Part shown: one piece after another, positions 26,926 to 36,185 of the stretch
Position numbering within the stretch: position 1 is the first letter of the stretch
Layout: every line of letters starts with the position of its first letter
From: CALUTH01 sp964452495
Lineage (GTDB): Bacteria > Cyanobacteriota > Vampirovibrionia > Gastranaerophilales > Gastranaerophilaceae
Length of the DNA stretch: 44,290 nucleotides
Direction of reading: 5' to 3'
Assembly (NCBI GenBank): GCA_964452495.1
Contig: CAYVMC010000016.1
Span: 1-44,290 of the forward strand
The notes under the pieces: model-generated
The model's input: the letters and a program-made list of their open reading frames with translations, nothing else
Database searches by the model: none
Told to the model about the DNA's origin: nothing
Position numbers and translations under genes: made by a program

Positions 26926-27016
26926 TTACCCTCTACCCACCGGCTAATTCGTGATAAATCTTCAAGTATTCTTTAGAGCTTTTCTCCCACGAAAAATCAG
27001 CCGACATTGCACTGTT
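26926..27016 (-). repeat. Right copy of the 91-bp direct repeat (3' end of intact glgA)
   Basis: Identical to 22595-22685 over 91 bp, 4,331 bp apart, and in the same orientation. This copy is joined to the full glgA gene. Confidence 0.9.
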
Positions 27017-28378
27017 ACGCATTGCATTAAGAGTATATTTGTCTTTATAAACATACATAGCACACTCAATTGCAGCCTTCATTGCCCAGCCGTCATAATT
27101 CCAGAACTTAAACCCTGTCGAATTATCAAGCGGATAACCCACAACAGTATTATCAAGCCCGCCGGTTGCCCTTACCACAGGAAGCGAGCCGTAACGCATA
27201 GCAATTAACTGGCTCAACCCGCAGGGTTCAAACGCTGACGGCATTAGGAAAAAGTCACTGCCCGCATACATAAGGTTTGCCAGATCTGCCTTATACCCCA
27301 CATAAGCACGGATATTAGAAGAATTATTAGACAGCCAGATTAAGAGATTTTCATAATCTTTATCTCCGCTCCCTAAAAATACAAAATCCGCGTCCATATA
27401 TTTGAGTTCGTTCTCAACCTGCCTTATCAAATCAACACCTTTTTGCGGTACAAGGCGGGATATGAAAGCAAATAGCGGTCTGTCCGGATTATATTTAAGC
27501 CCGAAAAATTCACAAACCTTTTTCTTATTCGCTTCTTTGTTTTTCAAAGATTTTTTATCGTAATTCTTAACAAGATTTTTATCCGTCTTAGGATTATAAA
27601 TCTCATAATCAATACCATTCAAAATTCCGACGAGTTTATGAGTCTGCCCTCTCAGCGTATAATCCATACCCTCACCGTATTCCGGAGTCAAAATCTCCTC
27701 TGCGTATTTAGGGGACACAACAATTATTTTATCTGAATAATTAATTGCACCCTTCATCCAATTAACACGCCCCCAATGCTCACAACCCCATTCGTTATAA
27801 ACTATATCACGGCGCATATTTGCAAAATCTACAACATCATCAAACCAAACTCCCTGATATGCAAGGTTATGTATTTCAAAAACATTTTTTGCCCGGCACC
27901 AGAAATCATCAAACTTGTAATTTGCCTTAATATATAAAGGTATCATTGCTGTATGCCAATCATTTGAATGGATAATATCCGCCCTAAAATTAAGCTGTTT
28001 TGCATATTCCAGAGTCGCTAGAGAAAAAGCAATATACCTTTCATGTTCATACCGCGGGTCAAGCCACTTTGGATAAACTTCTCTAAAACATGAAAAATAC
28101 CAGTCATTATGCACAAAGAAAACATTTATATTTGTGCCGGGGAGCTTGCACATAAACAGTCTGAACCGCTGCGGGCGCTCTTGAAAAGATATCCACATAA
28201 CAGAATTATCCAGTTCCTTAATCCCCCACTTATCAACATCAATAGATCCATGCAGCGGAGTAAATATTGCAATTTCAGCATCTTTTTCCAAAACCTTCGG
28301 CAGACTCCCCACAACATCTGCTAAGCCTCCCGCCTTGGAAAAAGGTGCAACTTCTGCTGATGCAAATAATATTTTCAT
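26933..28378 (-). CDS. glgA: Glycogen synthase (GT5)
   Basis: ADP-glucose (or UDP-glucose) alpha-1,4-glucosyltransferase building glycogen, 481 residues as usual. The N-terminal starch-synthase domain carries the substrate loop KAGGLADVVGSLP (about 16-28). The C-terminal GT domain has SRLVPQKGVDL and the PSAFEPCGLSQ motif with ATGGLDNTV. The start is preceded by AGAGG. On the minus strand TTTACC-17 nt-TATATT upstream is a plausible promoter. The 3' end is duplicated at 22595-22685, but this copy is complete. The gene is near the GH57 and GlgP-like genes, though not in one operon with them. Confidence 0.96.
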   Translation of the reverse strand: MKILFASAEVAPFSKAGGLADVVGSLPKVLEKDAEIAIFTPLHGSIDVDKWGIKELDNSVMWISFQERPQRFRLFMCKLPGTNINVFFVHNDWYFSCFREVYPKWLDPRYEHERYIAFSLATLEYAKQLNFRADIIHSNDWHTAMIPLYIKANYKFDDFWCRAKNVFEIHNLAYQGVWFDDVVDFANMRRDIVYNEWGCEHWGRVNWMKGAINYSDKIIVVSPKYAEEILTPEYGEGMDYTLRGQTHKLVGILNGIDYEIYNPKTDKNLVKNYDKKSLKNKEANKKKVCEFFGLKYNPDRPLFAFISRLVPQKGVDLIRQVENELKYMDADFVFLGSGDKDYENLLIWLSNNSSNIRAYVGYKADLANLMYAGSDFFLMPSAFEPCGLSQLIAMRYGSLPVVRATGGLDNTVVGYPLDNSTGFKFWNYDGWAMKAAIECAMYVYKDKYTLNAMRNSAMSADFSWEKSSKEYLKIYHELAGG

Positions 28379-28530
28379 AAATAACCTCTGCTTATTTAAA
28401 CGACATAATTAAATATAAAGCAAACAACTTTTTCGGTAAAGGGGGGAGGGTGAGTAAAAGCCATGTGAAATAGAAATAGTACTCATAGAGAAAGTATATA
28501 TCTCCATCGCTATAATAATGAAGTGGATAA

Positions 28531-28558
28531 AAAAAGAACCGCCGTAGCGGTTCTTTTT
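28531..28558 (-). terminator. Terminator after the duplicated membrane protein gene
   Basis: AAAAAGAACCGC-CGTA-GCGGTTCTTTTT; the minus-strand tail is T-rich. It starts 2 nt beyond the stop of the minus-strand gene at 28560. The rest of the 28379-28530 spacer has only a G-rich tract near 28441 and the glgA promoter region. Confidence 0.85.
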
Positions 28559-28559
28559 A

Positions 28560-30722
28560 TTATGCTGTTTGCTTCACTTTATTATTATCTTCTGCCTGTT
28601 TTTTAAAGTACATTTCACGATTAGGCGGCTGAGCAGGTCCTTTAGGTTCCGGAATGCCATTTGCCTTATCACCGGCTTTTCTTGTTAACTTATAAGTATA
28701 CTTAGGTATTGTTATACCCAACAAGAATGGTGATACAATAATCAGGTTAAACAAGAAAGGCAGTGAACTTAATGTTTTTGCAATACCAAGAGCTCTGCTG
28801 TTCTTGAGTTTTTTAACTGCAGGCAGTAATGCATCTACCATTTTTGTTTGCAGTTGCTCGTCCGCACCTTTAATATAAGCAAGAATCTTTTTATTCTTAT
28901 CTGCAACACTCATTTTCTTTAAAGACTTGAGAGTAAAACTGTCTTTTTCGTTAAATATATTTTCAGACTCTTTAGAACACTTGAATATTCTTGATAAATT
29001 TCCGCCTTTTCGATCAAGATATTCACATACATTTACTAATTTATTATGTGAATCAATACCGCCATAAAGTGCATCCAGTTCCGCATTATCGATAACACTT
29101 ATATTGCTGTAAGGATTCAAATATTTACCAAGTTTCTTAAGACCTTTACCTTCATCTTCAGCATGATTTATCAAAACAAATCCTGATGATTTTTCATAAG
29201 ACTTGATTACACCTCTTGTTGCAAGAGGAACAGCAAATACTACAAACAATGCTGAGAATGGATCTCTAATCATAATTTCTTTAATTTCAGAAATGTCTTT
29301 CTTAAATAAGCTACTAAACCAGCCCTCATTTTTTCGTTGTTCTTCTGTTTTCATAGGTGCACGTTCATAAGCACGGGCACCACGAGGAATAGTCAAACCA
29401 ACAACTGATATAGCTGACATAAGGGTAGGAGAGAAATTAAACTTGTTAAATTCACCTTCTGCAAGCCAAAAATCTTTCCATTTAGCAATCTTTTTACCCA
29501 TTGCAGAAAATCCGCCTTTAAACGATACATTTCCTTTTGGATCTGAATCTTTCGCCAGTTCAGCATTATGTTTATGTTTTACTTCGTTCTTTGATACTTC
29601 TCCGGGAGGTTTATCACCAAACGCATACAGTTTGGGCAAATAATTCATTACACCAAGAACAGTAGCACCGGCCGCAATATTAGATGTCCAGCGTTTTCCT
29701 ATCATAGAATACATATAATCATCCAATCCTGCCGTATTTAACTCTTTAGGATAAGCAAACTTGCTTGCTATATCGTATGCATATGCCTGCAAGCCCTCTG
29801 TCGCAACTTTTGCATCATAAGCATTACCGTCCATGACAACTTTATTTAATTTTGATAAATCAGCCCCTTTAGTCTCAAGAAGCGTGTTATTTATAAATTT
29901 GTTCAGAGGATTTGCCAAATCACTTTTAATAGCCTTTACAGTCCTCTTAAGTTCCCTGCCGCTAAGTACACTATCCCCTTTTAAATCTGCGTTTTTAGTA
30001 ATTACCTTGAGTGCTTCAACATCATAATCACTGCCAAAAGTTGCTTTTATTTCATCCACACTCATCTTTTTAGTAAGTTCTAAATTTTTTACCTCATTGA
30101 ACTTATAAATTTTTGCCACAGCTTTGGAAATCATTTCATCAGTTGCATCCAGCCCTGTTGTTTCTTTATACATTTTTCTTAAGCCTGTATCAAGAACAGA
30201 TGTTCTCAGCTCAGCATGACTTTTTATAACTTTACCATTGTTGATTAAACCGGTAACTGACTTTCCAAAAGACTTTATCAAGCGGGAATTAATATATGTA
30301 GATTGTCCCATACTTCGCCTTGTTAAAGCAAAAACCGCAGCAGGAATAGCCATCATAACCGGACCTGTCAACCCTTCACGCAAGAAAACCTCAAGTCCTT
30401 CCTGAATATGATACTTACCGGTTACCTCCTTATCACGATTAAAACCTGTCCAGGTTCTCGGAGCAGTCATACCTAAAACGTCCTGAATTAAGAATAACGC
30501 AACAAACCCTGCAGACTCGATACTTTGTTTAAAGTTACCAATACTGGAGGCTAAATCGAAATTTTTTGTCCAATCTAAAAATGTTTTACCACCTTTAAAT
30601 GTCGACTGCTGTTTCATCTCTTCTGGAGAAGGGATTTCCAAATAATTAGCGGACACACGCCCGGAGTTATTATAACGTCCATTACCTGCGTTGTCATAAT
30701 TGTGAATTGAATTGATTTTCAA
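28560..30722 (-). CDS. Large membrane protein with internal duplication, function unknown
   Basis: 720 residues, starting from TTG (30720-30722) with GAAGGA 7 nt upstream; no in-frame ATG fits better. Two halves share an order of features: an FKGG box (42-45 and 401-404), a Trp/Lys-rich stretch (FLDWTKNF; KWKDFWLAE), a hydrophobic helix ending in a Pro-Arg motif (GMTAPRTWTGFNRD near 84-97; GLTIPRGARAYERAP near 442-456), then a charged segment with Arg leading into another helix (FLREGLTGPVMMAIP near 113; MIRDPFSALFVVFAV near 484). A last hydrophobic segment lies near 663-685. The first half also carries a long soluble insert (about 140-340). No signal peptide or known family is recognised. 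The N-terminus resembles those of other unknown proteins here. Confidence 0.7.
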   Translation of the reverse strand: MKINSIHNYDNAGNGRYNNSGRVSANYLEIPSPEEMKQQSTFKGGKTFLDWTKNFDLASSIGNFKQSIESAGFVALFLIQDVLGMTAPRTWTGFNRDKEVTGKYHIQEGLEVFLREGLTGPVMMAIPAAVFALTRRSMGQSTYINSRLIKSFGKSVTGLINNGKVIKSHAELRTSVLDTGLRKMYKETTGLDATDEMISKAVAKIYKFNEVKNLELTKKMSVDEIKATFGSDYDVEALKVITKNADLKGDSVLSGRELKRTVKAIKSDLANPLNKFINNTLLETKGADLSKLNKVVMDGNAYDAKVATEGLQAYAYDIASKFAYPKELNTAGLDDYMYSMIGKRWTSNIAAGATVLGVMNYLPKLYAFGDKPPGEVSKNEVKHKHNAELAKDSDPKGNVSFKGGFSAMGKKIAKWKDFWLAEGEFNKFNFSPTLMSAISVVGLTIPRGARAYERAPMKTEEQRKNEGWFSSLFKKDISEIKEIMIRDPFSALFVVFAVPLATRGVIKSYEKSSGFVLINHAEDEGKGLKKLGKYLNPYSNISVIDNAELDALYGGIDSHNKLVNVCEYLDRKGGNLSRIFKCSKESENIFNEKDSFTLKSLKKMSVADKNKKILAYIKGADEQLQTKMVDALLPAVKKLKNSRALGIAKTLSSLPFLFNLIIVSPFLLGITIPKYTYKLTRKAGDKANGIPEPKGPAQPPNREMYFKKQAEDNNKVKQTA

Positions 30723-31152
30723 TGATATGTCCTTCCTGCACCCAAATGTATTCTATCTACACATATTCTTAAAGTAATGTAATAAAAAAAATTTGCTTAA
30801 TTTTTTGATTGTTTTTACGTTTCTTTACAATAAAATATATACACTGGTTGAATAATATACCTTTTGATAAAATTTTGCAAGAGGTAAAGTGTATTTTTTA
30901 CAATATTTTTTACAATTAGTAATAATCCGCGTTGTATTTTTATACTAGAATGCTGTTTTTTACAAAAAAATTTATACCTCTAAATCCGCAATATAAGCCC
31001 TATACCACTGAAAAAATAATGATTAACATTTGTAACAATTACGCTGTAGAATTACTACCAAAGGATTACTTTTTTTATCTGAGTGTGCTATATATATAAT
31101 TGTAATATCATATGAAAATATAGTGTACTAAAAAAATAAGAACGGAGGCATC
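30723..31152. promoter_or_regulatory. 430-bp AT-rich divergent regulatory spacer
   Basis: No convincing gene. Contains three TTTTTTACAA boxes on the + strand (30894-30903, 30906-30915, 30956-30965), two of them one helical turn apart, and TTTGTAACAATTA at 31029-31041 upstream of the GH57 gene. TATAAT at 31095-31100 is a candidate -10 for the + direction without a clear -35. Confidence 0.4.
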
Positions 31153-32871
31153 ATGTCAGTTGGACAATTTGTATTTATGCTACACAGCCACCTGCCATAT
31201 TACAGAAAAGCAGGGATGTGGCCGTTTGGCGAAGAAAATCTTTACGAGTGTATGGCTGAAACATACGTTCCTTTATTGAATGCAATCTCTGAATTGTATG
31301 ACGAAGGAATTAAAGCAAAATTAACAGTCGGTATTACTCCTATTTTAGCCGAGCAGCTCAATGACGAACATCTTAAACACGGGTTTGTTAAATACATTGA
31401 TGCACAAATTGCCGCTGTTTCAAAAGATTTGGAAAGGTACCCTGATCCGAAAGTTGCTCACTCTCAGCACTTAAAATATCTGGCTAAATATTATTTCGAT
31501 TTATGGAATAAACTTCGTGATGATTATGTTAATAAGTTTGGCATGGATTTGGTTGGTCATTTCAAAAAATATCAGGATCTAGGATGTATAGAAATTACAA
31601 CCTCCGGAGCAACACATGGTTTTTCACCGCTTTTAGCTACAGACAGCAACCTTAATGCACAGTTTAAAGTAGGTTCTGATACTACTAAAAGACTTTTCGA
31701 AAAAAAAGCAAAAGGCTGCTGGCTGCCTGAATGTGCTTATCGACAAGGTTATGAATATACAGGTAAAGATGGTAAAAAACATTGGAGACCTGCCATTGAA
31801 GTAACTCTACAGAACAACGATATAGAATATTTCTTTACTGAATCACATGTAATTGAAGGCGGAAATTCTATCGGTAACAGACGCGTAATCGGCGTTTACG
31901 GTAATATTGAATATATTCCGCTTCCGGAAAGAGCTGCTACAGGCTACGATACATATTCAGCTTACTGGCTGCCGGATGCACAGGTCGCTGTTATGGGAAG
32001 AAATGACAGAGCCGGCTATCAGGTCTGGTCTGCCGCTGATGGTTATCCGGGTGACGGATGTTTCAGAGAATTCCACAAACGTGATGACAAGTCAGGTATG
32101 CATTACTGGAGAATTACATCCCCCACTACAGATTTAGGTGACAAAATGTTATATGATCCGGTGCTTGCATTTAACAAAATAAATGAAAATTCAGACCATT
32201 ACACAACTCTTATTTATCACTTATTAAATGATTACAAACTTGCACACAATAAAGAAGGGCTTGTAATGGTATCATTTGATACAGAGTTGTTTGGACACTG
32301 GTGGTTTGAAGGTGTGGAATTTATTAAACAGGTTATCAAAAAATTCCATCAATATTTACCGGAAGTTGAACGTCTTACAGCAGGTGAATACCTTGAAAAA
32401 TACCCGCCCAAAGAAGCTATTCAAATTCCGGAAAGTTCCTGGGGGCAGGGCGGTCATTTCTATGTATGGCAAAACCACTTAACAGAATGGATGTGGCCTA
32501 TCATTCATGCCTGTGAAAAACGTATTAACAGTATCGTTGAAAAATACGAAAAAGTACCTGAAGACAAACTTTTACACAGGGCACTTAATCAAATGGCAAG
32601 AGAAAATCTATTGCTTCAAAGTTCTGACTGGCCATTCTTAATTACAACATGGCAAGCAAAAGACTATGCAACAGATCGTTTCAGGGAACATGTTGACAGA
32701 TTTGAAACCATTGCAGATATGATTGAAAATAACTCTATTGATGATGAAAAATTGAAAGAAATAGAAAGTATAGATAACTGTTTTCCAGAAATAGATTACA
32801 GAGTCTATATGCCCATCGAGGAAGGTCTCCTTCCTCAGCAAGCTTCAAAACTTGCACCATTATACTCGTAA
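31153..32871 (+). CDS. GH57 glycoside hydrolase, probable 1,4-alpha-glucan branching enzyme
   Basis: 572 residues with the GH57 signature regions: HSHLPYY at 11-17, the catalytic nucleophile E193 in CWLPECAYRQG, the acid/base D376 in VSFDTELFGHWWFEG, and a C-terminal helical domain with SSDWPFLITTWQA, as in GH57 branching enzymes (DUF1957 group). Such enzymes make alpha-1,6 branches in glycogen. An amylase or glucanotransferase role is possible but less likely. GGAGG precedes the ATG. With GlgA and the GlgP-like protein it completes a small set for glycogen turnover. No ADP-glucose pyrophosphorylase is in the window. Confidence 0.88.
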   Translation: MSVGQFVFMLHSHLPYYRKAGMWPFGEENLYECMAETYVPLLNAISELYDEGIKAKLTVGITPILAEQLNDEHLKHGFVKYIDAQIAAVSKDLERYPDPKVAHSQHLKYLAKYYFDLWNKLRDDYVNKFGMDLVGHFKKYQDLGCIEITTSGATHGFSPLLATDSNLNAQFKVGSDTTKRLFEKKAKGCWLPECAYRQGYEYTGKDGKKHWRPAIEVTLQNNDIEYFFTESHVIEGGNSIGNRRVIGVYGNIEYIPLPERAATGYDTYSAYWLPDAQVAVMGRNDRAGYQVWSAADGYPGDGCFREFHKRDDKSGMHYWRITSPTTDLGDKMLYDPVLAFNKINENSDHYTTLIYHLLNDYKLAHNKEGLVMVSFDTELFGHWWFEGVEFIKQVIKKFHQYLPEVERLTAGEYLEKYPPKEAIQIPESSWGQGGHFYVWQNHLTEWMWPIIHACEKRINSIVEKYEKVPEDKLLHRALNQMARENLLLQSSDWPFLITTWQAKDYATDRFREHVDRFETIADMIENNSIDDEKLKEIESIDNCFPEIDYRVYMPIEEGLLPQQASKLAPLYS

Positions 32872-32897
32872 TTTACAATAAATATATAAAACAATAT

Positions 32898-32925
32898 GCC
32901 CGAAGTAATCTTCGGGCTTTTATTT
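32898..32925 (+). terminator. Terminator after the GH57 gene
   Basis: GCCCGAAG-TAAT-CTTCGGGC (32898-32917) followed by TTTTATTTT. Confidence 0.9.
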
Positions 32926-33057
32926 TATATCTTATTTATATAATACGCTATACTCGTACAAATGCCTTTAAATACTCTCTTTAAAGCAGAATTTAATTTC
33001 ATTGAATTTTTTAATTCTGTTAATTTTTATAACACTATTGTCCAAATTTAAAAATAT

Positions 33058-33087
33058 ACAAAAACGGTTTATACCAAACTAACCGTT
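33058..33087 (-). terminator. Terminator after the peptidase-like gene
   Basis: Minus strand AACGGTT-11 nt-AACCGTT followed by TTTTGTATATTTTT, directly downstream of the minus-strand gene ending at 33095. Confidence 0.65.
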
Positions 33088-33094
33088 ATCTCTT

Positions 33095-34480
33095 TTACGC
33101 TGCAATATCCTTATTTTCCATATATTTCTCAAATTCACGCATTGCAATCTGCCAGTTTTCTGTCAAATCAAGGCTTTTCTCTGCAATAGGAGTCGGCAGC
33201 CCAGCATGGTGAATCTTCGGAATAAGATACGTTTCCGAATACTCTATGGGGAAAGGAATATCATCATCCGTATCATTACAAATGAAAACCGTTTCACCTG
33301 TACTGGTCTGTCTTGCCCCTATTATTGTAATTTCATGAGCATTTTCAATAACTCCTGCAGCATCGGTTATAATATAACCGATAATAATATTAACCCCCAT
33401 ATCAAGAGCTTCTAAAATCTGCGATTTAATCGTCTGATAGTCCGCTTCCTGCCCGACTACACGCTGATTTTCATCAACAACCTGATAAACAACTGATGTC
33501 GTATCTTTATTTTCAGCAATTGATTCTATAAAGGTTTTTTCAAAATCTATAAGTCCTTTATCTTCCCGGCTGAATTTTCCGCCCCTTTTATCAAGGAGTG
33601 AAGAATAAGTTTGTTCAGTACCCAGCTGCATCAACATAGACTGCATCATTACATCCACTGAATTTCGCTCATACGGATCACGATAATTATTCTGAATTCT
33701 AGCCCTGATAATCGCCTCTTTATCCGGTCTTAAAGTAAGTGTTGCCTGATTTATACCATTTAATTCATAAGGAACTTCAAAAGCATTCAACAACCATACA
33801 GCATCCAGAGTATTTTTAGAAAGCCGTTCAAGATTAATTGTTTTTTTAACCTCCATTGCTGGAGAGGTCAATCTCTCTGCAAATCTTGCAAACTCGGCAG
33901 GACTACGATGTGCCATATTAAATTCAACACTTGCAGCAACACAGCAGCCTGAATACAGTTCATTAAATTCCTCCTCTTTAAGAGTCCTTTCTCTTGTATC
34001 TGTCGAATCACCTGTCATATAATCAATAATTTTAGGCATAATAACATCAGGAATATCACCGAAACGCTGGGTTATTATACTCGGATTTACAAGCGTCTCC
34101 AGAACATTTTTTACAATTTTATCCGCATCAAGCCCCTTTACACGAGGTGTCGTAATAATTTTATGTAAATTATCAAGTACTGTCGTCTTATCCTCTGCAT
34201 CATTTCTTAAAAGCAGTCCGCTCTGCAAAGCCAGTTTTAAAAGTTTTTTATCCTTCTTATCAAGTACTGCCGAAACCTCCCTGTATTTATCATTCTCCTC
34301 AGGTGTAAGCATAGTTCTTACACTCAATGCAGAACTTGCCGCAGTAAAAGAAGGATAAACTTTCTTACCATCCTGCCCTTCTGTATTTTGTACATTATTA
34401 TTTGTAACAGCAGAATATTTTATTCCTGCCGCATTTGGTTTAAAATAAGAATTGACATTATTTATTTGCACACTTACCAT
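33095..34480 (-). CDS. Possible papain-like cysteine peptidase, unknown family
   Basis: 461 residues without a signal peptide. The first 50 are Asn-rich and end in YPSFTAAS, a layout shared with other unknown proteins in this window. A helical region (about 57-165) follows. C179/C180 sit in ELYSGCCVAASVEF, a Cys at the start of a helix as in papain-like enzymes. H382 lies in ENAHEITIIGAR, a strand-like stretch, and is followed by N402-D403 in FICNDTDD, giving a Cys-His-Asn/Asp order that fits C1/C39-type peptidases. No family is named with certainty. The ATG at 34480 has no Shine-Dalgarno; a GTG three codons in is an alternative. Divergent from the Toprim gene. Confidence 0.55.
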   Translation of the reverse strand: MVSVQINNVNSYFKPNAAGIKYSAVTNNNVQNTEGQDGKKVYPSFTAASSALSVRTMLTPEENDKYREVSAVLDKKDKKLLKLALQSGLLLRNDAEDKTTVLDNLHKIITTPRVKGLDADKIVKNVLETLVNPSIITQRFGDIPDVIMPKIIDYMTGDSTDTRERTLKEEEFNELYSGCCVAASVEFNMAHRSPAEFARFAERLTSPAMEVKKTINLERLSKNTLDAVWLLNAFEVPYELNGINQATLTLRPDKEAIIRARIQNNYRDPYERNSVDVMMQSMLMQLGTEQTYSSLLDKRGGKFSREDKGLIDFEKTFIESIAENKDTTSVVYQVVDENQRVVGQEADYQTIKSQILEALDMGVNIIIGYIITDAAGVIENAHEITIIGARQTSTGETVFICNDTDDDIPFPIEYSETYLIPKIHHAGLPTPIAEKSLDLTENWQIAMREFEKYMENKDIAA

Positions 34481-34546
34481 ATATATAATAAAACATTAAA
34501 TAAATAAAATTTGCTATGTACAGGGTATATGTAAAGAAAGTTTAAG

Positions 34547-35530
34547 ATGAAATATAAGCCTTTAACAGAACAACAAATTATAATTTCAATTGACAGGTTA
34601 ACACGTTTTAAAGCAACAGAGGAAAAGTACTTACGGGTTTTTAAAGATATAATACTGTCCAATCTTATATCCCCTGCAATTAAAAAAGCAGAACTTGATA
34701 CAATGAATTATATGGAATTAACAAACCTTGCTGAAACAATATTTAATGCCTCTTTACCTGAAAATAGCGGGGATTATACAATCAACCAACGTTTACAACA
34801 GTATGAAAACAGCATTTACCAAAACTCTGATGAAGTTCAAGCACTGCTTGAGAACAAATTAAATTACAAATCCGCACTTCAACTACAGAAAATAAGCCGC
34901 CCTTTAAACCTTAGATGGCTGAAACATATTGCAGAAAACCTAACATTAGAAGAAATCCGCGAGAAATATTCCACTAGATTTCCAATATCCAAAGTTATAC
35001 TTGCGGAAGGGATTACAGAAGAAATTCTGCTGCCTAAATTCGGCAGACTTTTAGGCTACGATTTTGATAAAAAAGGAATACAGGTTATAGGAGCAGGTGG
35101 CAAAAATCAGGTTGTAAAAACGTATTATAAACTTGCAAAAGAATTAAAAATCCCAATTTTTATTCTGCTCGATAATGATGCCAGTGAGAATCTGGCACAA
35201 ATTTCCCCCAGATTGAGAAATATTGATAAAGTACATTTAATTTCATGCGGCGAATTTGAAGACCTTTTACCTGAAAGTTTAATACTAAAAACAATAAATT
35301 ATGAATTTAAAAATTTTACAACAATAACAGATGCAGAATTTGACCCGCAAATGTCCGCTGTAGCCAATCTTATTGAAATATTCAGACTTAAGGGACTTCA
35401 TGAATTTAAAAAAGCAGACTTTGCCCAAAAGGTTGAAGAAAACCTTTTTGACGAAACAGATGTGTCAGATGAAATAAGATTAATATTTAGAGAACTGGCA
35501 GAATTAAAATCACAAACTATCAACACATAA
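34547..35530 (+). CDS. Stand-alone Toprim-domain protein, OLD-nuclease-like
   Basis: 327 residues. After an N-terminal helical region (about 1-145) comes a Toprim fold. The conserved Glu lies in VILAEGITEEILLPKFGRLLG (near 152-155), followed by the GAGGKNQVV stretch and the DxD motif in FILLDNDAS (near 210-212). This resembles the C-terminal nuclease half of OLD-family ATP-dependent endonucleases, but no ABC ATPase domain is fused. Metal-dependent DNA cleavage is possible and unproven. The start has only a weak AAAG-type ribosome-binding site. The 3' end overlaps the convergent BioY-like gene by 11 nt. Confidence 0.7.
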   Translation: MKYKPLTEQQIIISIDRLTRFKATEEKYLRVFKDIILSNLISPAIKKAELDTMNYMELTNLAETIFNASLPENSGDYTINQRLQQYENSIYQNSDEVQALLENKLNYKSALQLQKISRPLNLRWLKHIAENLTLEEIREKYSTRFPISKVILAEGITEEILLPKFGRLLGYDFDKKGIQVIGAGGKNQVVKTYYKLAKELKIPIFILLDNDASENLAQISPRLRNIDKVHLISCGEFEDLLPESLILKTINYEFKNFTTITDAEFDPQMSAVANLIEIFRLKGLHEFKKADFAQKVEENLFDETDVSDEIRLIFRELAELKSQTINT

Positions 35531-36185
35531 CTAGCCAGAGAACTTTTCTAAAAAATCGTGCAATATAAATTGTAACTATACAAAACAAAATATCATAAAA
35601 AACTTTTATACCACTTTGTGAAGTAATCCATCCTGTAATCATATCAGTAGAAGTATTAAAGAGAGTTGAAATAAAAAGCATATACAAAACCCCTATAATA
35701 TGGATTGCAAGCACACCCAAAACTACTGCCTTTGTAACATTAAGGAAACAATAGTTATTCTTAATTATGGTTGCAGTTATAAATGTTGCAGGAATATATG
35801 CAAGAATGTACCCGAAACCATACTCTGAAATATAATGAAGCCCGCCTCCCATACCAAAAACAGGAAGAAAGAATAAACCTATAAAAATATACAAAATAAT
35901 TGCAGATAAGCCATACCTTCTATCAAGAAGTGCTATTACAAAAAAGACAGCAGGAAGCTGCGGTATATAATAATAACAGGCAGAATCAACAAGATAATTA
36001 CTTAACTTAAACCCGTCGCTGCTATTATTGATAGAAAAAATATCAATAATCGGAAATTGGGTAAATGTTGCCATCACAATTAAAAGGACACAAAAAGCTA
36101 TCAACACCAGTGTACCAACAGTAAATTTTACGGGCTCACCCGAATATTTGAAACTTTCAATTTCTGGAGCTATCCTCTTAGTCAT
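35520..36185 (-). CDS. BioY-like biotin transporter S component
   Basis: 221 residues, with a charged cytoplasmic N-terminus (about 1-20) then about six hydrophobic segments. The region LFFLPVFGMGGGLHYISEYGFGYILAY (near 105-131) matches the Gly-rich core of BioY S components of ECF transporters, which bind biotin in the inner membrane and use shared EcfA/T subunits. Those subunits are not in the window. Its ATG overlaps the end of the rimI-like gene by 8 nt, so it is the last gene of the minus-strand operon. The family match is by pattern only. Confidence 0.65.
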   Translation of the reverse strand: MTKRIAPEIESFKYSGEPVKFTVGTLVLIAFCVLLIVMATFTQFPIIDIFSINNSSDGFKLSNYLVDSACYYYIPQLPAVFFVIALLDRRYGLSAIILYIFIGLFFLPVFGMGGGLHYISEYGFGYILAYIPATFITATIIKNNYCFLNVTKAVVLGVLAIHIIGVLYMLFISTLFNTSTDMITGWITSQSGIKVFYDILFCIVTIYIARFFRKVLWLVMC

